This document shows positions 35,412 to 47,087 of a stretch of DNA of 64,000 nucleotides, one piece after another. The stretch covers positions 25,295 through 89,294 of the forward strand of contig JACSRS010000117.1 in NCBI GenBank assembly GCA_014879655.1, given 5' to 3'. Both the position numbers and the translations under genes were made by a program. The DNA is from Burkholderiaceae bacterium. GTDB lineage: Bacteria > Pseudomonadota > Gammaproteobacteria > Burkholderiales > Burkholderiaceae_C. Under the pieces are notes generated by a model that saw only the letters and a list, made by a program, of their open reading frames with translations, was not told where the DNA came from and made no database searches. Positions within the stretch are counted from its first letter, which is position 1. Every line of letters begins with the position of its first letter.

Positions 35412-35939
35412 TCAAAGCCCCAACGTCGTCACCGGGAAGCCCGCCGCACTCTGCCGCAACCATTCCTCGAGCGACTCCCGAATGGCCACGCGCCGCTCGG
35501 GAATCAGGGTACAGACGCCCGTGCTACGCTCCGGATCGAGCCGCTGCATCGCCCAGCCGGAGGTCCACATGACGCTGGGCAAATCAAGTGGGTCGGCTGT
35601 TGCGCAGCGGCGACACTCGATGATGTGGGCCCAGGTTTTTCGCCAGCTGACGAAGCGCGGATGCGACCGCGTCAGTTCGTTGTAACTGCGGGCCAGCATG
35701 ACGAAGCGGCGCCCGCTGCGCGACCACGCCAGCAGCGAATCGACCACCGCACGCTCGCCCAGCGGCCAGTCGTGAAACCCGGCGTCGCTGACGAATATCT
35801 CGCGCCAGCCCTCTTGCTCGGCGCAGGCCAGCGCATCACGCACGCGCTGGCGAAAGTCTTCCCGGCCCTCAAAGCGCCCCTCGGGCAGTACCGGCCGGTC
35901 ATCGCCACCCGCCGCCGCTCGCGGCTCATCAGTCGTCAT
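35412..35939 (-). CDS. Conserved protein of unknown function next to roxA
   Basis: 175 residues, soluble and rich in Arg and Trp, with no membrane segment or signal peptide. Notable parts are W-R-E-I-F-V-S-D-A-G-F-H-D-W-P-L-G-E-R and a central C-x2-C in I-I-E-C-R-R-C. The first part is reminiscent of the opening of phospholipase D-like folds, but I cannot confirm it. It overlaps the end of the cupin hydroxylase gene by 11 nt and is on the same strand, so it is probably cotranscribed with it. Confidence 0.7.
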   Translation of the reverse strand: MTTDEPRAAAGGDDRPVLPEGRFEGREDFRQRVRDALACAEQEGWREIFVSDAGFHDWPLGERAVVDSLLAWSRSGRRFVMLARSYNELTRSHPRFVSWRKTWAHIIECRRCATADPLDLPSVMWTSGWAMQRLDPERSTGVCTLIPERRVAIRESLEEWLRQSAAGFPVTTLGL

Positions 35940-37056
35940 GCAACCACCCCGCTTCTTTCCAGTTCGTCACCAGTTCCCGCGCACCCGCGCTGGCCTTCGC
36001 CAGCTCCCGGGCGCCCAGGCAGCGCTGATTGGCCAGCTTGCGCATCAGCGCCGCGTCGCGCCCCGATGCGCGGTAGCTTTCACCATTGATGAAAACGTGC
36101 AGATTGTCAAACATCATCCGGGTGCGGCGGTCCAGCCGGATGCCGGCAGTTGCGCCGCTGGGCCCGGTCGCCGCGCCCGGATCGAACCAGACATCGGCCT
36201 TGGGCTCGGACAGGTATTCCCCGAGCAGACATTGCAGCTCAACCGGGTCGTCCAGCACCGCCTGCAGGGCTTCTCGGGCGAAGTCCAGCATCGGCGGCGG
36301 AATTTCGCCCGGCGCGTCGACCGCCGGCTGGCCCGGATCGCGGTACACCGCCGTGCCGGCAGCGTCTTCGGCGTCTTCCGCCAGCCGCTGCAGCAGCTCG
36401 CGGGCGAGCTCTCCGCGACCGGGCTGGCGAAAACCGATGGAGTAGGTCATGCATTCGCCCACCGCCACGCCGTCGTGGGCCCAGCGCGGCGGCAGGTACA
36501 GCATGTCACCCGGATCGAGCAAATATTCTTCTTCCGGCTCGAAATTTGCCAGGATTTTCAGTGGCAGACCTTCGACCAGGCTCAGATCCTTCTGCCGGCC
36601 GATGCGCCAGCGCCGCTGGCCGAGCGCCTGCAGCAGAAACACATCGTAGCTGTCAAAGTGCGGGCCGACGCCGCCACCATCGCTGGCATAGCTGATCATG
36701 ACGTCATCGAGCCGCGCGTCCGGCACAAAGCGAAACTGCTGCATCAGGCGGTGCACGCCTTCATCGTGCAGGTCCACGCCCTGCACCAGCGTGGTCCACC
36801 CGGGCGTCTTCAGCGACGGAAAGGCGCGCCGTGGCAGCGGCCCCTGCTGCAACCGCCAGCCTCTGGCGCCCTGGGTCAGCAGGCGCGACTCCACGCCTTC
36901 GGTGCCCGCCAGTTCGAACAGCGCCGCGCGATCGAGCAAAGGTTTGAATCCGGGAATCGCCTGGCGGATCAGCAGCGGCTTTTTCTGCCAGTGGCGCTTC
37001 ATGAATTGCTGCGGCGAAAGGCCGCCGAGCAGCGGGAGGGCTTGGGTGATGTCCAT
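35929..37056 (-). CDS. JmjC/cupin 2-oxoglutarate oxygenase, RoxA (YcfD)-like ribosomal oxygenase
   Basis: 375 residues. An N-terminal JmjC-type cupin (about 80-220) has the iron motif H-x-D in V-G-P-H-F-D-S-Y-D and the distal His in P-P-R-W-A-H-D-G. A C-terminal winged-helix-like region follows. The sequence opening G-G-L-S-P-Q-Q-F and W-Q-K-K-P-L-L-I-R-Q-A is typical of the YcfD group, which hydroxylates an Arg of ribosomal protein L16. It is divergent from slyD with only 14 bp between start codons. Confidence 0.87.
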   Translation of the reverse strand: MDITQALPLLGGLSPQQFMKRHWQKKPLLIRQAIPGFKPLLDRAALFELAGTEGVESRLLTQGARGWRLQQGPLPRRAFPSLKTPGWTTLVQGVDLHDEGVHRLMQQFRFVPDARLDDVMISYASDGGGVGPHFDSYDVFLLQALGQRRWRIGRQKDLSLVEGLPLKILANFEPEEEYLLDPGDMLYLPPRWAHDGVAVGECMTYSIGFRQPGRGELARELLQRLAEDAEDAAGTAVYRDPGQPAVDAPGEIPPPMLDFAREALQAVLDDPVELQCLLGEYLSEPKADVWFDPGAATGPSGATAGIRLDRRTRMMFDNLHVFINGESYRASGRDAALMRKLANQRCLGARELAKASAGARELVTNWKEAGWLHDD

Positions 37057-37058
37057 GG

Positions 37059-37064
37059 GACAAT
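37059..37064 (+). promoter_or_regulatory. -10-like hexamer immediately upstream of slyD
   Basis: GACAAT, 6 nt before the ATG at 37071, inside the 14-bp gap between the divergent roxA-like and slyD genes. There is no Shine-Dalgarno sequence for slyD. Confidence 0.35.
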
Positions 37065-37070
37065 TCTCCT

Positions 37071-37637
37071 ATGGAAATCAACGAACAATGCGTGGTCGCG
37101 CTGACCTGGACGCTGAAAGACACCCTGGGCGAAGTGCTGGACGTGCTGGACGAGCCGGTGGAATTTCTGCTGGGCGGCAACGACCTGCTGCCCGTCATCC
37201 AGCAGGCGTTGCAGGGCCATGCCGCCGGCGCCCGGGTCGATCTGCACATCGAACCCGAGCAGGCTTTCGGCGACTTTGACGAGCAACTGCTGTTTCTGGA
37301 ACCGCGCGCCCTGTTCCCGGCCGAACTGGAAGAAGGCATGACGCTGGAGGGATCGGCGCTGCCCGCCGGCACTAACCCGGATGCGCCGAAAAACGCGCTC
37401 TACACCGTCACCACGATCTACCCCGAGCACATCGTGCTCGACGGCAACCACCCGCTGGCGGGCATTGCCATTCGCCTGAGCCTGAAAGTGGAATCGGTGC
37501 GCGAGGCCACTGAAGAAGAAGTCGGGCGCGGCACCTGCGGCACCGGGTTCTTCCGCATTGAAGTGAGCGGTGACGCGCCTGCCGGCGACGAAGACGACGA
37601 ATCTGACGGGGCACCCCCGCACCGCCATTTGCACTGA
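37071..37637 (+). CDS. slyD: FKBP-type peptidyl-prolyl isomerase, SlyD family
   Basis: 188 residues. A SlyD-type FKBP domain interrupted by an insert-in-flap chaperone domain: L-D-E-P-V-E-F-L-L-G near residue 24, Q-A-F-G-D near 63, and H-P-L-A-G near 125. It catalyses prolyl isomerisation and assists folding in the cytoplasm. The C-terminal tail is acidic and ends P-P-H-R-H-L-H, much shorter than the metal-binding tail of E. coli SlyD. Transcription probably begins at or next to the start codon. Confidence 0.9.
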   Translation: MEINEQCVVALTWTLKDTLGEVLDVLDEPVEFLLGGNDLLPVIQQALQGHAAGARVDLHIEPEQAFGDFDEQLLFLEPRALFPAELEEGMTLEGSALPAGTNPDAPKNALYTVTTIYPEHIVLDGNHPLAGIAIRLSLKVESVREATEEEVGRGTCGTGFFRIEVSGDAPAGDEDDESDGAPPHRHLH

Positions 37638-37710
37638 TTTTCAGTATTTATGGCATAAATCCAGCGTCAATTGGTCATTTCTAGCTACTTAAATAGTAGC
37701 AAAAGATAGC
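37636..37710 (+). repeat. Dispersed repeat copy with intact hairpin
   Basis: Contains ATTTATGGCATAAATCCAGC, then GTCAATTGGTCATTT and a perfect terminal hairpin GCTACT-TAAAT-AGTAGC. This is the cleanest intergenic copy. It fills most of the gap between the convergent slyD and dut genes. Confidence 0.75.
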
Positions 37711-37754
37711 TTCACAGGTCGCGCCGGCGACAAGGCCTGCGCGGTCCCTGCCGC

Positions 37755-38201
37755 TCAGTGCTTGCCGGTGGAACCGTAACCGCCTTCACCCCGCTCGCTC
37801 GGCGGGAACTCGCTGACCACGTTGAACTGCGCCTGCATCACCGGCACGATCACCAGTTGCGCCAGCCGCTCCATCGGAGCCAGCGTGAAAGCCACGTCGC
37901 TGCGATTCCAGGCACTGACCATCAACTGACCCTGGTAGTCGCTGTCGATCAGGCCGACCAGATTGCCCAGCACGATGCCGTGTTTGTGGCCCAGCCCCGA
38001 GCGCGGCAGGATCAGCGCCGCATAACCGGGGTCTTTCAGCCAGATGGCCAGACCCGTCGGCACCAGTTGCCAGGCGTTGGGCGCCAGCAGCAGCGGCTCG
38101 TCGATGCAGGCGCGCAAGTCCAGCCCCGCGCTGCCGGCCGTGGCGTAGGCCGGCAGTTGCTCCGCCATGCGCGGGTCAAGAATCTTGATGTCGATCTTCA
38201 T
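37755..38201 (-). CDS. dut: dUTP diphosphatase
   Basis: 148 residues, a normal trimeric dUTPase. Motifs are A-G-x-D-L-R-A near the start, [20 protein letters not shown], and the C-terminal [10 protein letters not shown] arm. Hydrolyses dUTP to dUMP and so keeps uracil out of DNA. The ATG overlaps the coaBC stop (ATGA), the conserved coaBC-dut pairing. Confidence 0.96.
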   Translation of the reverse strand: MKIDIKILDPRMAEQLPAYATAGSAGLDLRACIDEPLLLAPNAWQLVPTGLAIWLKDPGYAALILPRSGLGHKHGIVLGNLVGLIDSDYQGQLMVSAWNRSDVAFTLAPMERLAQLVIVPVMQAQFNVVSEFPPSERGEGGYGSTGKH

Positions 38202-39442
38202 CGGGTTGGGGCTCCGGGGGGCAGGCGGCGGCTGATTTCAGCGATCAGTTGGCGCGCGAGATTCAGTTTGGACGCGCGGGGCAGTTCGGTCGCGCCGCCA
38301 GCATCAATCAGCAGCAGCGCGTTGTCGTCCTGCCCGAAGGTGGCCGGGCCGATGTTGCCCACCAGCAGCGGAACGCCTTTGCGCTCGCGCTTGGCGCTGG
38401 CATGGGCCAGCAGGTCGTGGCTCTCGGCAGCGAACCCCACACAGAACAGCCCGCCCGCCTCGCCGCGTTGCCCCTGTTGCCCGCGCGGCGACTGCGCCAC
38501 GGTGGCCAGGATGTCGGGGTTTTCCACAAACCGCAGCGCCGGTGTGTCGCCGGAGCCGTCCTTCTTGATCTTCTGGTCCGCGCTTGCGGCCGGGCGCCAG
38601 TCGGCCACGGCGGCCGTCGCAACAAAAACCGATGCGGCGTCGACCTGGGCCTGCACGGCCTGCAACATGTCGCGCGCCGAGCGCACGTCGATGCGGCGCA
38701 CGCCCCGGGGCGTGGGCAGGCTCACAGGCCCGGCCACCAGCGTCACCGCGGCGCCGGCTTCACAGGCTGCGCGCGCAATCGCAAACCCCATCTTGCCGCT
38801 GGACAGGTTGGTGATGCCGCGCACCGGGTCGATCGCCTCATAGGTCGGACCGGCCGTGACCAGCACCTGCTGTCCGGCCAGCCGCTTCGGCGCAAAAAAG
38901 CTGATCAGCTCCTGCAGGATTTCGTCGGCCTCCAGCATGCGGCCGTCGCCGGTCTCGCCGCAGGCCTGGTCGCCCTGCCCCACGTCGAGCACGTGCACGC
39001 CGTCGGCCTTGAGCTGCGCCACATTGCGCTGTGTCGCCGGGTGGGCCCACATTTCGCGGTTCATCGCCGGCGCGACGATCAGCGGCACCCGCTCCAACGG
39101 TCGCGCCAGACACATCAGGCTGAGCAGGTCGTCGGCGCGGCCGTGGATCAGCTTGGCCATGAAGTCGGCGCTGGCTGGCGCAATGACGATGGCATCGGCC
39201 TCGCGCGAGAGGTTGATGTGCGCCATGTTGTTACCCTCACGCGCATCCCACTGTGAATCGAAGACGGGCCGGTTGCTCAGCGCCTGCAGCGTCACCGGCG
39301 TGATGAAGTGCCCGGCGGCCTCGGTCATCACGATCTGGACCGTGGCGCCCGCCTTGACCAGCGCGCGGCACAGCTCGGCCGCCTTGTAGCAGGCGATGCC
39401 GCCGCTCAGTCCCAAAACCAGGTGTTTGCCGGAGAGTTCCAT
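38198..39442 (-). CDS. coaBC: Bifunctional phosphopantothenoylcysteine decarboxylase/synthetase
   Basis: 414 residues. The N-terminal flavoprotein CoaC domain (to ~185) has G-G-I-A-C-Y-K-A and A-P-A-M-N; the C-terminal CoaB domain has the dimer motif T-N-L-S-S-G-K-M-G and V-G-F-A-A-E-S. It catalyses two steps of coenzyme A synthesis. The N-terminus is placed at M-E-L-S-G-K, the family start; an upstream extension is open but unlikely. Confidence 0.95.
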   Translation of the reverse strand: MELSGKHLVLGLSGGIACYKAAELCRALVKAGATVQIVMTEAAGHFITPVTLQALSNRPVFDSQWDAREGNNMAHINLSREADAIVIAPASADFMAKLIHGRADDLLSLMCLARPLERVPLIVAPAMNREMWAHPATQRNVAQLKADGVHVLDVGQGDQACGETGDGRMLEADEILQELISFFAPKRLAGQQVLVTAGPTYEAIDPVRGITNLSSGKMGFAIARAACEAGAAVTLVAGPVSLPTPRGVRRIDVRSARDMLQAVQAQVDAASVFVATAAVADWRPAASADQKIKKDGSGDTPALRFVENPDILATVAQSPRGQQGQRGEAGGLFCVGFAAESHDLLAHASAKRERKGVPLLVGNIGPATFGQDDNALLLIDAGGATELPRASKLNLARQLIAEISRRLPPGAPTR

Positions 39443-39505
39443 GTGAAAAGTCGCGCATTCGGCCCCGGGGGCCGGGGCGGGAATTGAGGGAGACGGCCAA
39501 TGTAG

Positions 39506-41281
<1,776 letters not shown>

Positions 41282-41298
41282 TGGCCGCCGCGCCCGGC

Positions 41299-41365
41299 CG
41301 CCCCAAGCAAGGCCGCGCCCCCTCGGGGGGAAGCGCAGCACACGAAGTGGCAAGCGTGGGGGCTC
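41299..41365. repeat. GC-rich palindromic element between pyrG and kdsA
   Basis: CCCCAAGCAAGGCCGC at the left and AAGTGGCAAGCGTGGGGGC at the right can pair in part (CCCC-AAGC with GCGT-GGGG). Inner hairpins are CCCC-CTCG-GGGG and CAC-GAA-GTG. Elements of this form are frequent between genes in Comamonadaceae; that is recollection, not checked here. It lies directly before the kdsA ATG and could affect readthrough or translation. Confidence 0.5.
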
Positions 41366-41366
41366 C

Positions 41367-42221
41367 ATGAAACTCTGTGGATTTGAAGTCGGCCTCGACC
41401 GACCGTTTTTCCTCATCGCCGGCCCTTGCGTGATCGAATCTGAGCAGCTGCAGATGGACACCGCCGGCACGCTGAAGGAAATCACCGGCGAACTGGGCAT
41501 TCCGTTCATCTTCAAGAGCAGCTTCGACAAGGCCAACCGCTCCAGCGGCAGCACCTTTCGCGGCCCTGGCCTGGACAAGGGGCTGGAGATTCTGGCCAAG
41601 GTGAAGCGAGACCTCGGCCTGCCGGTGCTGACCGACGTACACAGCGAAGACCAGATTGCGCAGGTGGCCAGCGTGGTTGATGTGCTGCAGACACCCGCCT
41701 TCCTGTGCCGACAGACCGATTTCATCCGTGCCGTGGCGCAGTCGGGCAAGCCGGTGAACATCAAGAAGGGGCAGTTCCTGGCGCCGCACGACATGAAGAA
41801 CGTGATCGACAAGGCGCGCGCCGCCGCACGGGATGCGGGCCTGCCCGAAGACAACTTCATGGCCTGCGAACGCGGCGCCAGCTTTGGCTACAACAATCTG
41901 GTGAGCGACATGCGTTCGCTGGCCATCATGCGCGAAACAGCAGCGCCAGTGGTGTTCGACGCTACGCACTCGGTGCAGTTGCCCGGCGGTCAGGGCACCA
42001 GCAGCGGCGGCCAGCGCGAGATGGTGCCGGTGCTGGCCCGTGCGGCTGTCGCCGTGGGCGTGGCCGGTCTGTTCATGGAAACCCACCCGGACCCCGCCAA
42101 AGCCATGAGCGACGGCCCCAACGCCGTGCCACTCAAACACATGCGCGCGCTGCTGGAAACGCTGCTGGCACTGGATGCCGTGACCAAGAAGAACGGTTTT
42201 CTTGAAAACCATTTCAACTGA
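41367..42221 (+). CDS. kdsA: 3-deoxy-8-phosphooctulonate synthase (KDO-8-P synthase)
   Basis: 284 residues, standard length. I-A-G-P-C-V-I-E-S and [12 protein letters not shown] (arabinose-5-phosphate and PEP binding) are clear. It makes KDO-8-phosphate for lipopolysaccharide. The start at 41367 follows the family N-terminus M-K-L-C-G-F; a longer reading frame from upstream runs through the palindromic element and is unlikely to be translated. No clear Shine-Dalgarno sequence. Confidence 0.96.
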   Translation: MKLCGFEVGLDRPFFLIAGPCVIESEQLQMDTAGTLKEITGELGIPFIFKSSFDKANRSSGSTFRGPGLDKGLEILAKVKRDLGLPVLTDVHSEDQIAQVASVVDVLQTPAFLCRQTDFIRAVAQSGKPVNIKKGQFLAPHDMKNVIDKARAAARDAGLPEDNFMACERGASFGYNNLVSDMRSLAIMRETAAPVVFDATHSVQLPGGQGTSSGGQREMVPVLARAAVAVGVAGLFMETHPDPAKAMSDGPNAVPLKHMRALLETLLALDAVTKKNGFLENHFN

Positions 42222-42237
42222 ACACCAGGAGAGCCCC

Positions 42238-42543
42238 ATGCCCGCCGCCTACATCATTGTCGACATGCAGATCTCCGATATGGAGCGGTACAAGCAGTAC
42301 ATGGCCGCGGCCCCCGCAGCCGTGGCGGCCGCCGGCGGCGAGTACCTGGTGCGCGGCGGCAAATTCGAGGTCATGGAAGGCAACTGGCATCCGGCGCGCA
42401 TCGCCATGTTGCGTTTTCCCAGCTTCGAGAAGGCCAAAGCCTTCTACGACGACGAGATGTACCGTACAGCCCGCGCAAAGCGGGAAGGCGCGACCGAGTT
42501 TTTCAATATGGTGCTGGTCGAGGGCGTTTCCGCCCCGGTCTGA
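42238..42543 (+). CDS. DUF1330 domain protein
   Basis: 101 residues, a single DUF1330 domain of the dimeric alpha-beta barrel type (A-Y-I-I-V-D-M-Q-I at the start, central G-G-E-Y-L-V-R-G-G). AGGAGAG lies upstream of the ATG. It is located between kdsA and eno, 16 nt after kdsA. The biochemical role of the family is not established. Confidence 0.9.
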   Translation: MPAAYIIVDMQISDMERYKQYMAAAPAAVAAAGGEYLVRGGKFEVMEGNWHPARIAMLRFPSFEKAKAFYDDEMYRTARAKREGATEFFNMVLVEGVSAPV

Positions 42544-43857
<1,314 letters not shown>

Positions 43858-43896
43858 TGAAAACCACGGGGTTGCAACGCTGAATCACGGACCGCC

Positions 43897-44172
43897 ATGG
43901 GACGCCGAGCGGTCGCAGCCCTGTTGATCGTGCTGCTGGTCATCCTGCACGCCCAGCTGTGGATGGGCCGCGGCAGCATTCCCGACGTCAACCACCTGCG
44001 CCAGAGTCTGGAAGCCCAGCAGGCGGCCAATCTGGCTGCCCGGCAGACCAACGAACGGCTGCAGGCGGAAGTGCGGGACCTGCAGGAAGGCCTGGAGATG
44101 GTCGAAGAAAAGGCGCGCATGGAGCTGGGCATGGTCAAACCCAACGAAGTGCTGGTGCAGATCACCAAGTGA
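43897..44172 (+). CDS. ftsB: Cell division protein FtsB
   Basis: 91 residues. One N-terminal membrane helix (about 5-22) and a periplasmic leucine-zipper-like coiled coil (about 33-75), the FtsB layout. It forms the FtsQLB subcomplex of the divisome. The position directly after eno supports the call. Confidence 0.92.
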   Translation: MGRRAVAALLIVLLVILHAQLWMGRGSIPDVNHLRQSLEAQQAANLAARQTNERLQAEVRDLQEGLEMVEEKARMELGMVKPNEVLVQITK

Positions 44173-44182
44173 GCGACGCTGC

Positions 44183-44785
44183 ATGACCGAATGGCTGTTC
44201 CTGCCGGCCTTCGAGCTGTGGGGCGCGCCCACCAGCTGGCTGGAAGTGCTGGCCTTCATGCTGGCGCTGGCCATGGTGGGCTGCAACATCCGCGAAATCC
44301 ACTGGGGTTGGCCGCTGGCGGCGATCAGTTCGGCGCTGTATTTCGAACTGTTCTGGCGCAACAGGCTTTATGGCGATGCGTCGCTGCAGATCTTCTTCGC
44401 CGTCGTGGCGCTGTGGGGCTGGCTGCAATGGCTGCGCGGCCGACGCGGCGATGGCAGCGCGCTGTCGGTGAGCCGCCTGTCGACACGTGCGCGCTTGCAG
44501 GTGGTCGCCCTGTGCGCCCTGCTCTGGCCGGTGACCGGTGCTTTCCTGCTGCGCTACACAGATACCGACGTGCCCTGGTGGGACGCGTTTCCGACCGCGG
44601 TCAGCGTGGTCGGGCAGGTGTTGCTGGGCCGAAAGTACATCGAGAACTGGCTGCTGTGGATGGTGGTCAACACGGTCAGCATCGGCCTTTTCGCATGGAA
44701 AGGTCTGTGGCTCACCACGCTGCTGTACGCGCTTTTCCTGGCCCTCAGCGTGGTGGGCTGGCGCGCTTGGCAGCGCCGGCTCTGA
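44183..44785 (+). CDS. pnuC: PnuC-like nicotinamide riboside transporter
   Basis: 200 residues with about seven membrane helices. Family features are W-x-x-A-x-x-S-S-A-L-Y near residue 50 and the C-terminal N-W-L-L-W-M-V-V-N-T-V-S segment. PnuC imports ribosylnicotinamide; trapping needs its phosphorylation, and the next gene, 6 nt downstream, encodes a NadR-type kinase. Confidence 0.9.
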   Translation: MTEWLFLPAFELWGAPTSWLEVLAFMLALAMVGCNIREIHWGWPLAAISSALYFELFWRNRLYGDASLQIFFAVVALWGWLQWLRGRRGDGSALSVSRLSTRARLQVVALCALLWPVTGAFLLRYTDTDVPWWDAFPTAVSVVGQVLLGRKYIENWLLWMVVNTVSIGLFAWKGLWLTTLLYALFLALSVVGWRAWQRRL

Positions 44786-44791
44786 GCATCC

Positions 44792-45490
44792 ATGAACACG
44801 CCGACCCGGACCGCGCGCCCGATCCGCGTTGCGCTGCTGGGCGCTGAAAGCACCGGCAAGACCAGTCTCGCCGCCTCACTCGCCGAAGCCCTGACCGAGC
44901 GAAGCTTCAAGGTGCAATTGATCAATGAAGTGCTGCGCGAATGGTGCGAGCGCGAGCAACGCACCCCACGGCGGGACGAACAGGCGACCATCGCCCATGA
45001 ACAGGCCCGGCAGGCGCTGGCACCTGTCGACGCCGATTTCGTGATCGCCGACACCACACCGCTGATGACCGCGGTCTACAGCCAGCTGCTGTTCGGTGAT
45101 GAATCGCTGCATCCCTTCGCCGCCGAACATCAGCACCATTACGACTTGACGCTGCTGACCGGGCTGGACCTGCCGTGGGTGGCCGACGGGCATCAGCGCG
45201 ACGGGCCGCACGTGCGCGAACCGGTCGACCGACTGGTGCGCGATGCGCTGCAGGCTGAAGGCCTGCGCTGGCAGGTGATCTACGGCAGCGGGGCCAGGCG
45301 TTGCGAGAACGCCTTGAAAGCTATTTCTTCAATAGCAACAACGCACGATTTGACGCTGGCTGAGGCCATAAAAGACTCAAAACATGACGCAAAAGACCGT
45401 TGGGGGTCCTTCTGCGAAACCTGTGGCGACGCCGATTGTGAACACCGCCTGTTTTCGGCGCTGGTCAGCGGCAAGCAACGCCCGCCGTGA
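44792..45490 (+). CDS. NadR-like ribosylnicotinamide kinase family ATPase with repeat-derived insert
   Basis: 232 residues. The P-loop is G-A-E-S-T-G-K-T-S at 17-25, and acidic and aromatic segments of the NadR kinase domain follow (I-A-D-T-T-P-L-M-T, H-Y-D-L-T-L-L-T). There is no helix-turn-helix or adenylyltransferase domain, so this is kinase only. With pnuC it would salvage nicotinamide riboside. Residues ~175-197 are encoded by an in-frame copy of the dispersed repeat (45314-45383), with AT-rich codons unlike the rest. The tail after it carries C-x2-C-x4-C-x-H (in C-E-T-C-G-D-A-D-C-E-H), a possible metal site not known to me in NadR. Confidence 0.85.
   Translation: MNTPTRTARPIRVALLGAESTGKTSLAASLAEALTERSFKVQLINEVLREWCEREQRTPRRDEQATIAHEQARQALAPVDADFVIADTTPLMTAVYSQLLFGDESLHPFAAEHQHHYDLTLLTGLDLPWVADGHQRDGPHVREPVDRLVRDALQAEGLRWQVIYGSGARRCENALKAISSIATTHDLTLAEAIKDSKHDAKDRWGSFCETCGDADCEHRLFSALVSGKQRPP
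45314..45383 (-). repeat. Dispersed repeat copy inside the NadR-like gene
   Basis: On the plus strand it begins with the perfect hairpin GCTATT-TCTTC-AATAGC, followed by GATTTGACGCTGGCTGAGGC and CATAAAAGACTC. It is the reverse orientation of the copies at 30411 and 37636. It is in frame, without stop codons. Confidence 0.75.
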
Positions 45491-45514
45491 CCGGCTGCAC
45501 GCGCCTGGTCGCCG

Positions 45515-46498
45515 CTACTGCACGACGGGCGGGATCGGCGGCTGATCGCCGGGCGCCGTAAAAATCTGCGCCGCGTCGACCGGGTCGAAGTGGTACTGCT
45601 GGCCGCAGAAGTCGCAGCCGACCTCGATATGACCGCGTTCGGCCAGAATGCTCTGCGCCTCGTCGGCGCCCAGACTGCGAATCATGCGGGCCACCCGCTC
45701 GCGGCTGCAGCTGCAGGCGAAGTGCGGCGGCGTACCGGGCTCGAAGCGCAGCACCTGCTCCTCCCAGAACAGCCGGTGCAGGATGGTTTCCACGTCAAGC
45801 TCCAGCAATTCGTCGCGCTTGAGACTTTTCGCAAGGATCGAGATGCGGTTGAAATCCTCATTCACACCGATCTGGTCTTCGTTGACCTGCGTGGCCGCCC
45901 GGCTGCCCGCCAGGTTGCCCTCGCCGGTCACCGGCAGACGCTGGATCAGCAATCCCGCAGCCACCTGGCTGTCCGCCGCCAGCACCAGCGTGGTGTCCAG
46001 CTGTTCGGATTGCAGCATGTAGTGTTCCAGCACCTCCGATAGCTTGCCCAGCTTCTCGCGCTGGTCGCCGAACAGCGGCACCACGCCCTGATAGGGCTGC
46101 TGGCCTGGCAGACGGTCTTTCGGGTCCAGTGTGATCGCGCAGCGCCCCTCGTTGTTCAGGTTCACCAGTTCGGGCAAAGCCGTGCCGGGGCGTACCTCGC
46201 CGACCACCGTCGCAGTGGCGCGAAAGCTGAAATCGGGCTGCACCTCGGCCACCGCCACCTTGACCGGGCCGTCGCCGAAGATCTGCAAAATCAACGCGCC
46301 GTTGAACTTGATGTTGCCCTGCATCAGCACGGCCGCCGCCGCCATCTCGCCCAGCAGTTCGTTCACCGGCTCCGGCCATGCGCCCGTGGCGGTGTTGGCG
46401 GCGCGGCGCTGCAGGATTTCCTGCCAGGCGTCGGTCAGGCGCACGATCATGCCGCGCACCGGCAGGCCGTCGAAAAGAAATTTGTGAAGTTCAGACAC
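45515..46498 (-). CDS. hslO: Hsp33 redox-regulated chaperone
   Basis: 327 residues. The C-terminal zinc site has the expected C-x-C (A-C-S-C-S-R-E-R-V) and C-x2-C (V-G-C-D-F-C-G-Q-Q-Y), which form disulfides on oxidation and activate the chaperone. The N-terminal domain carries M-Q-G-N-I-K-F-N-G. The start at the GTG of 46498 (V-S-E-L-H-K-F) is preferred because GGAG lies 11 nt before it; another GTG at 46510 is in frame. Confidence 0.94.
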   Translation of the reverse strand: MSELHKFLFDGLPVRGMIVRLTDAWQEILQRRAANTATGAWPEPVNELLGEMAAAAVLMQGNIKFNGALILQIFGDGPVKVAVAEVQPDFSFRATATVVGEVRPGTALPELVNLNNEGRCAITLDPKDRLPGQQPYQGVVPLFGDQREKLGKLSEVLEHYMLQSEQLDTTLVLAADSQVAAGLLIQRLPVTGEGNLAGSRAATQVNEDQIGVNEDFNRISILAKSLKRDELLELDVETILHRLFWEEQVLRFEPGTPPHFACSCSRERVARMIRSLGADEAQSILAERGHIEVGCDFCGQQYHFDPVDAAQIFTAPGDQPPIPPVVQ

Positions 46499-46520
46499 GT
46501 GGCAATTCACTCCGGCCGGC

Positions 46521-47045
46521 TCAGGCCAGCTTTTTCAGGCCGGCGCGAAACCGCTTCGCATTCTCGACGTAATGGGCTGCGCTCTCGCGCAGGCCCTGCA
46601 TTCGCTCGGGCGAGAGCTGGCGCACGGCGCGCGCCGGACTGCCCATGATCATCGACCCGTCGGGAAACACCTTGCCCTCGGTCACCAGCGCACCCGCGCC
46701 CACCAGGCAGTTGCGGCCGATGACGGCGCCGTTGAGTACCACCGCGCCGATGCCGATCAGGGATTCGTCACCGATGCTGCAGCCGTGCAGCATGACCTTG
46801 TGGCCCACCGTGACGTTCTCTCCGATGCGGATGGGCTTGCCGATGTCGGCGTGCAGCACGCTGCCGTCCTGGATGTTGGAGCCGCGGCCGATGTGGATGG
46901 TCTCGGTATCGCCCCGGATCACCGTGCCGAACCAGATGCTGGTCTCGGCCGCCAGCGACACATTGCCCATGACCTGGGCGCTGTCAGCCACCCAGGCCGT
47001 CGGATCCACGTCGGGGGCGATCCCGTCCAGTTCGTACACAGCCAT
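46521..47045 (-). CDS. Gamma-carbonic anhydrase family protein (YrdA-like)
   Basis: 174 residues, a left-handed beta-helix of hexapeptide repeats. The three zinc histidines can be placed in V-L-H-A-D, T-V-G-H-K-V and L-H-G-C. Members of the YrdA/CaiE group bind metal, but many lack measurable carbonic anhydrase activity, so the function is open. The gene is divergent from the DUF455 gene. Confidence 0.92.
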   Translation of the reverse strand: MAVYELDGIAPDVDPTAWVADSAQVMGNVSLAAETSIWFGTVIRGDTETIHIGRGSNIQDGSVLHADIGKPIRIGENVTVGHKVMLHGCSIGDESLIGIGAVVLNGAVIGRNCLVGAGALVTEGKVFPDGSMIMGSPARAVRQLSPERMQGLRESAAHYVENAKRFRAGLKKLA

Positions 47046-47074
47046 CCGTTGTCCTTTGCCAGTTGATGCAAAGG

Positions 47075-47080
47075 GATAAT
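47075..47080 (+). promoter_or_regulatory. -10-like hexamer immediately upstream of the DUF455 gene
   Basis: GATAAT, 7 nt before the ATG at 47088. Transcription would begin at or next to the start codon. Confidence 0.35.
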
Positions 47081-47087
47081 TGTAGGG

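Noticed and set aside
41282..41366. N-terminal extension of kdsA starting inside pyrG
   Set aside because: The extension is encoded by the palindromic element, is Arg/Gly/Pro-rich, and the conserved KdsA N-terminus begins at 41367.
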